From Gammaproteobacteria bacterium (GTDB taxonomy: Bacteria; Pseudomonadota; Gammaproteobacteria; GRL18), in contig DAOVUK010000014.1 of NCBI GenBank assembly GCA_030632625.1, positions 1 through 15,726 of the forward strand: a DNA stretch of 15,726 nucleotides, given 5' to 3'. The notes beneath the pieces are model-generated. The model ran no database searches and was not told where the DNA came from. It saw only the letters and a list, made by a program, of their open reading frames with translations. The position numbers and the translations under genes were made by a program. Of the stretch, positions 14,741-15,726 are shown piece after piece (within the stretch, counting starts at the first letter, position 1; every line of letters starts with the position of its first letter).

Positions 14741-15101
14741 GAATTCACAACGTCACGTTCAAGGCACTCAAATGACAATGCTTTGGCAGAAAGTAAAAAT
14801 ACATCGATAGTGAGTAAAATACCTGGAAATAGATATATTCCTCAAAAATAGGCTGCGTTAATTAATGCATTTGATCGTGATTTTCTCAACCCACACATTA
14901 ATTATCATCGTCCCTGTTTTTTTCCTGAAATAACGATTGATAAAAAAGGAAAGCAAAGAATATTTGAAGGATGGGGTGACTTTTGAAATAATGGATAAAA
15001 TTGCTTTTGCAATGACTGATAATCAGTCAGCTGATCAGCTTCAGACAGCACGTCAGCAACTTTTTAAAACCATCAATGAACGAGAATTTAACGTCGGTTG
15101 A
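14741..15101 (+). pseudogene. Integrase-core (DDE) transposase remnant
   Basis: The C-terminal part of an rve/integrase-type transposase is readable: EFTTSRSRHSNDNALAESKN, then RYIPQK, a TAG stop, then AALINAFDRDFLNPHINYH and RPCFFPEITIDKKGKQR. The E of LAESKN is probably the final catalytic Glu. The TAG falls where relatives have Trp or Tyr, a nonsense mutation. After KGKQRIFEG the frame breaks. A second frame, starting GVTFEIMDKIAFAMTDNQSA and ending EFNVG plus TGA, carries the usual C-terminal tail, so about 30 codons are lost by deletion. The N-terminal half is absent. IS481 or a related family is most likely, judged from memory of such sequences. Confidence 0.75.
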
Positions 15102-15139
15102 GTTGAAATCAGACATATTGATCTGCAACAGATTATATT

Positions 15140-15726
15140 TTAGTTTGGCTCAGAAAAGTCATTCAGCAGAGATTCTCTTATCGGATCTGCCAATACCTCT
15201 ATTTGTTCATTATAATATTTATGTCTGATACCCATGCTGATGACGGCATGATCTTTTGCCTTTTGAACCATCTTTGGAGTGAATTCAAAGCGAAGGAAAT
15301 GAACTGCAGATGTTTTTTCTTCAGTTTCTCTTTGCATATCTTCATTGGCAATGGGAGAAACAGGTTCACAATCACCAATCTTAACCCAGATAGATTTCTC
15401 AATCCCATGTAATTTTTTCAAAGCCTGACGTCGTTCTTCTGCATCGGCATATTCAAGCATAAAAGTGGCTTTCCAGTTATGTCCATCAGGAATAAGTGGA
15501 TTATACGTGTCAAGTTCTTCATTGATCGCATCTGATTCAAAAATACGTTCAATGCGTAACATTTCCTGAATCTGATATTGCATGGTCAGCTGATCTTCAA
15601 AATACAGCGCTGCATTTGGGCCAATAGGCACCCGACGCATTTTTTTATGATTCATTACCCGTGTTCTAAACTCGAGGCGTATTGCTGCATAATCTTCCAG
15701 GCTGTAAAGATCATCACGTTTTAATA
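15140..15726 (-). CDS. DUF3501-family protein, partial (start beyond window)
   Basis: A soluble DUF3501 protein is recognised by PIGPNAALYFEDQLTMQYQI, then QEMLRIERIFE and HNWKATFMLEYAD. The function is unknown; from memory the family often lies near rubrerythrin and Fe-S oxidoreductase genes. The methionine at 15655 is not the start: the frame stays open to the window edge and encodes LKRDDLYSLEDYAAIRLEF, then RTRV, which is the normal DUF3501 N-terminal region. Only a few residues should be missing. The C-terminus ends NDFSEPN before TAA. The transposase remnant ends 38 bases past its stop, on the other strand. Confidence 0.9.
   Translation of the reverse strand, partial: LKRDDLYSLEDYAAIRLEFRTRVMNHKKMRRVPIGPNAALYFEDQLTMQYQIQEMLRIERIFESDAINEELDTYNPLIPDGHNWKATFMLEYADAEERRQALKKLHGIEKSIWVKIGDCEPVSPIANEDMQRETEEKTSAVHFLRFEFTPKMVQKAKDHAVISMGIRHKYYNEQIEVLADPIRESLLNDFSEPN

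Overview
The window is AT-rich chromosomal DNA from a gammaproteobacterium. The strongest taxonomic sign is OxyR, which keeps the E. coli OxyR length and both redox cysteines at residues 199 and 208. YihY, hemolysin III/TrhA, a DUF3501 protein and many signalling genes fit an environmental, possibly sulfur- or methane-oxidising, lineage. That finer placement is inference. Gene density is moderate. The ends of the window and several intergenic gaps hold decayed genes and small repeats.

Layout. 1-2050 is sparse: a GrlR-like small protein (559-918), an unrecognised membrane gene split by a frameshift (1182-1840), and short decayed coding fragments. 2082-2999 is a YihY-family membrane protein on the plus strand, convergent with an HDOD protein (3016-4059, minus). 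4186-4372 is a short non-coding element with inverted ends and two perfect 28-bp palindromes. 4400-6132 is a minus-strand cluster: a one-span coiled-coil protein, a DUF6868 protein, a DUF211 protein and a VIT1/CCC1-like transporter. The last three overlap end to end and look translationally coupled. 6275-7861 is a membrane PAS-GGDEF diguanylate cyclase with an intact active-site signature and I-site. 8031-8188 is a second, unrelated 158-bp element with perfect 27-bp terminal inverted repeats.

8295-9290 is a secreted dihaem cytochrome c peroxidase, divergent from oxyR (9621-10508). Their shared 330-bp gap carries a CRP-like site and an OxyR-type operator that abuts the oxyR start codon. Together these form a peroxide-response module. 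A methyl-accepting chemotaxis protein with a single-Cache sensor (10732-12378) and a TrhA/hemolysin III protein (12417-13043) follow on the plus strand.

13208-14221 is a secreted protein of unknown function with a tandem 37-residue duplication. 14222-15139 has no intact gene. It holds a truncated, inverted copy of the 4186-4372 element joined directly to the remains of a DDE/integrase-core transposase. The window ends inside a DUF3501 gene whose start lies beyond the right edge.

The most interesting parts are the DUF6868-DUF211-VIT operon, the two small mobile-element-like repeat families, and the frameshifted membrane gene.
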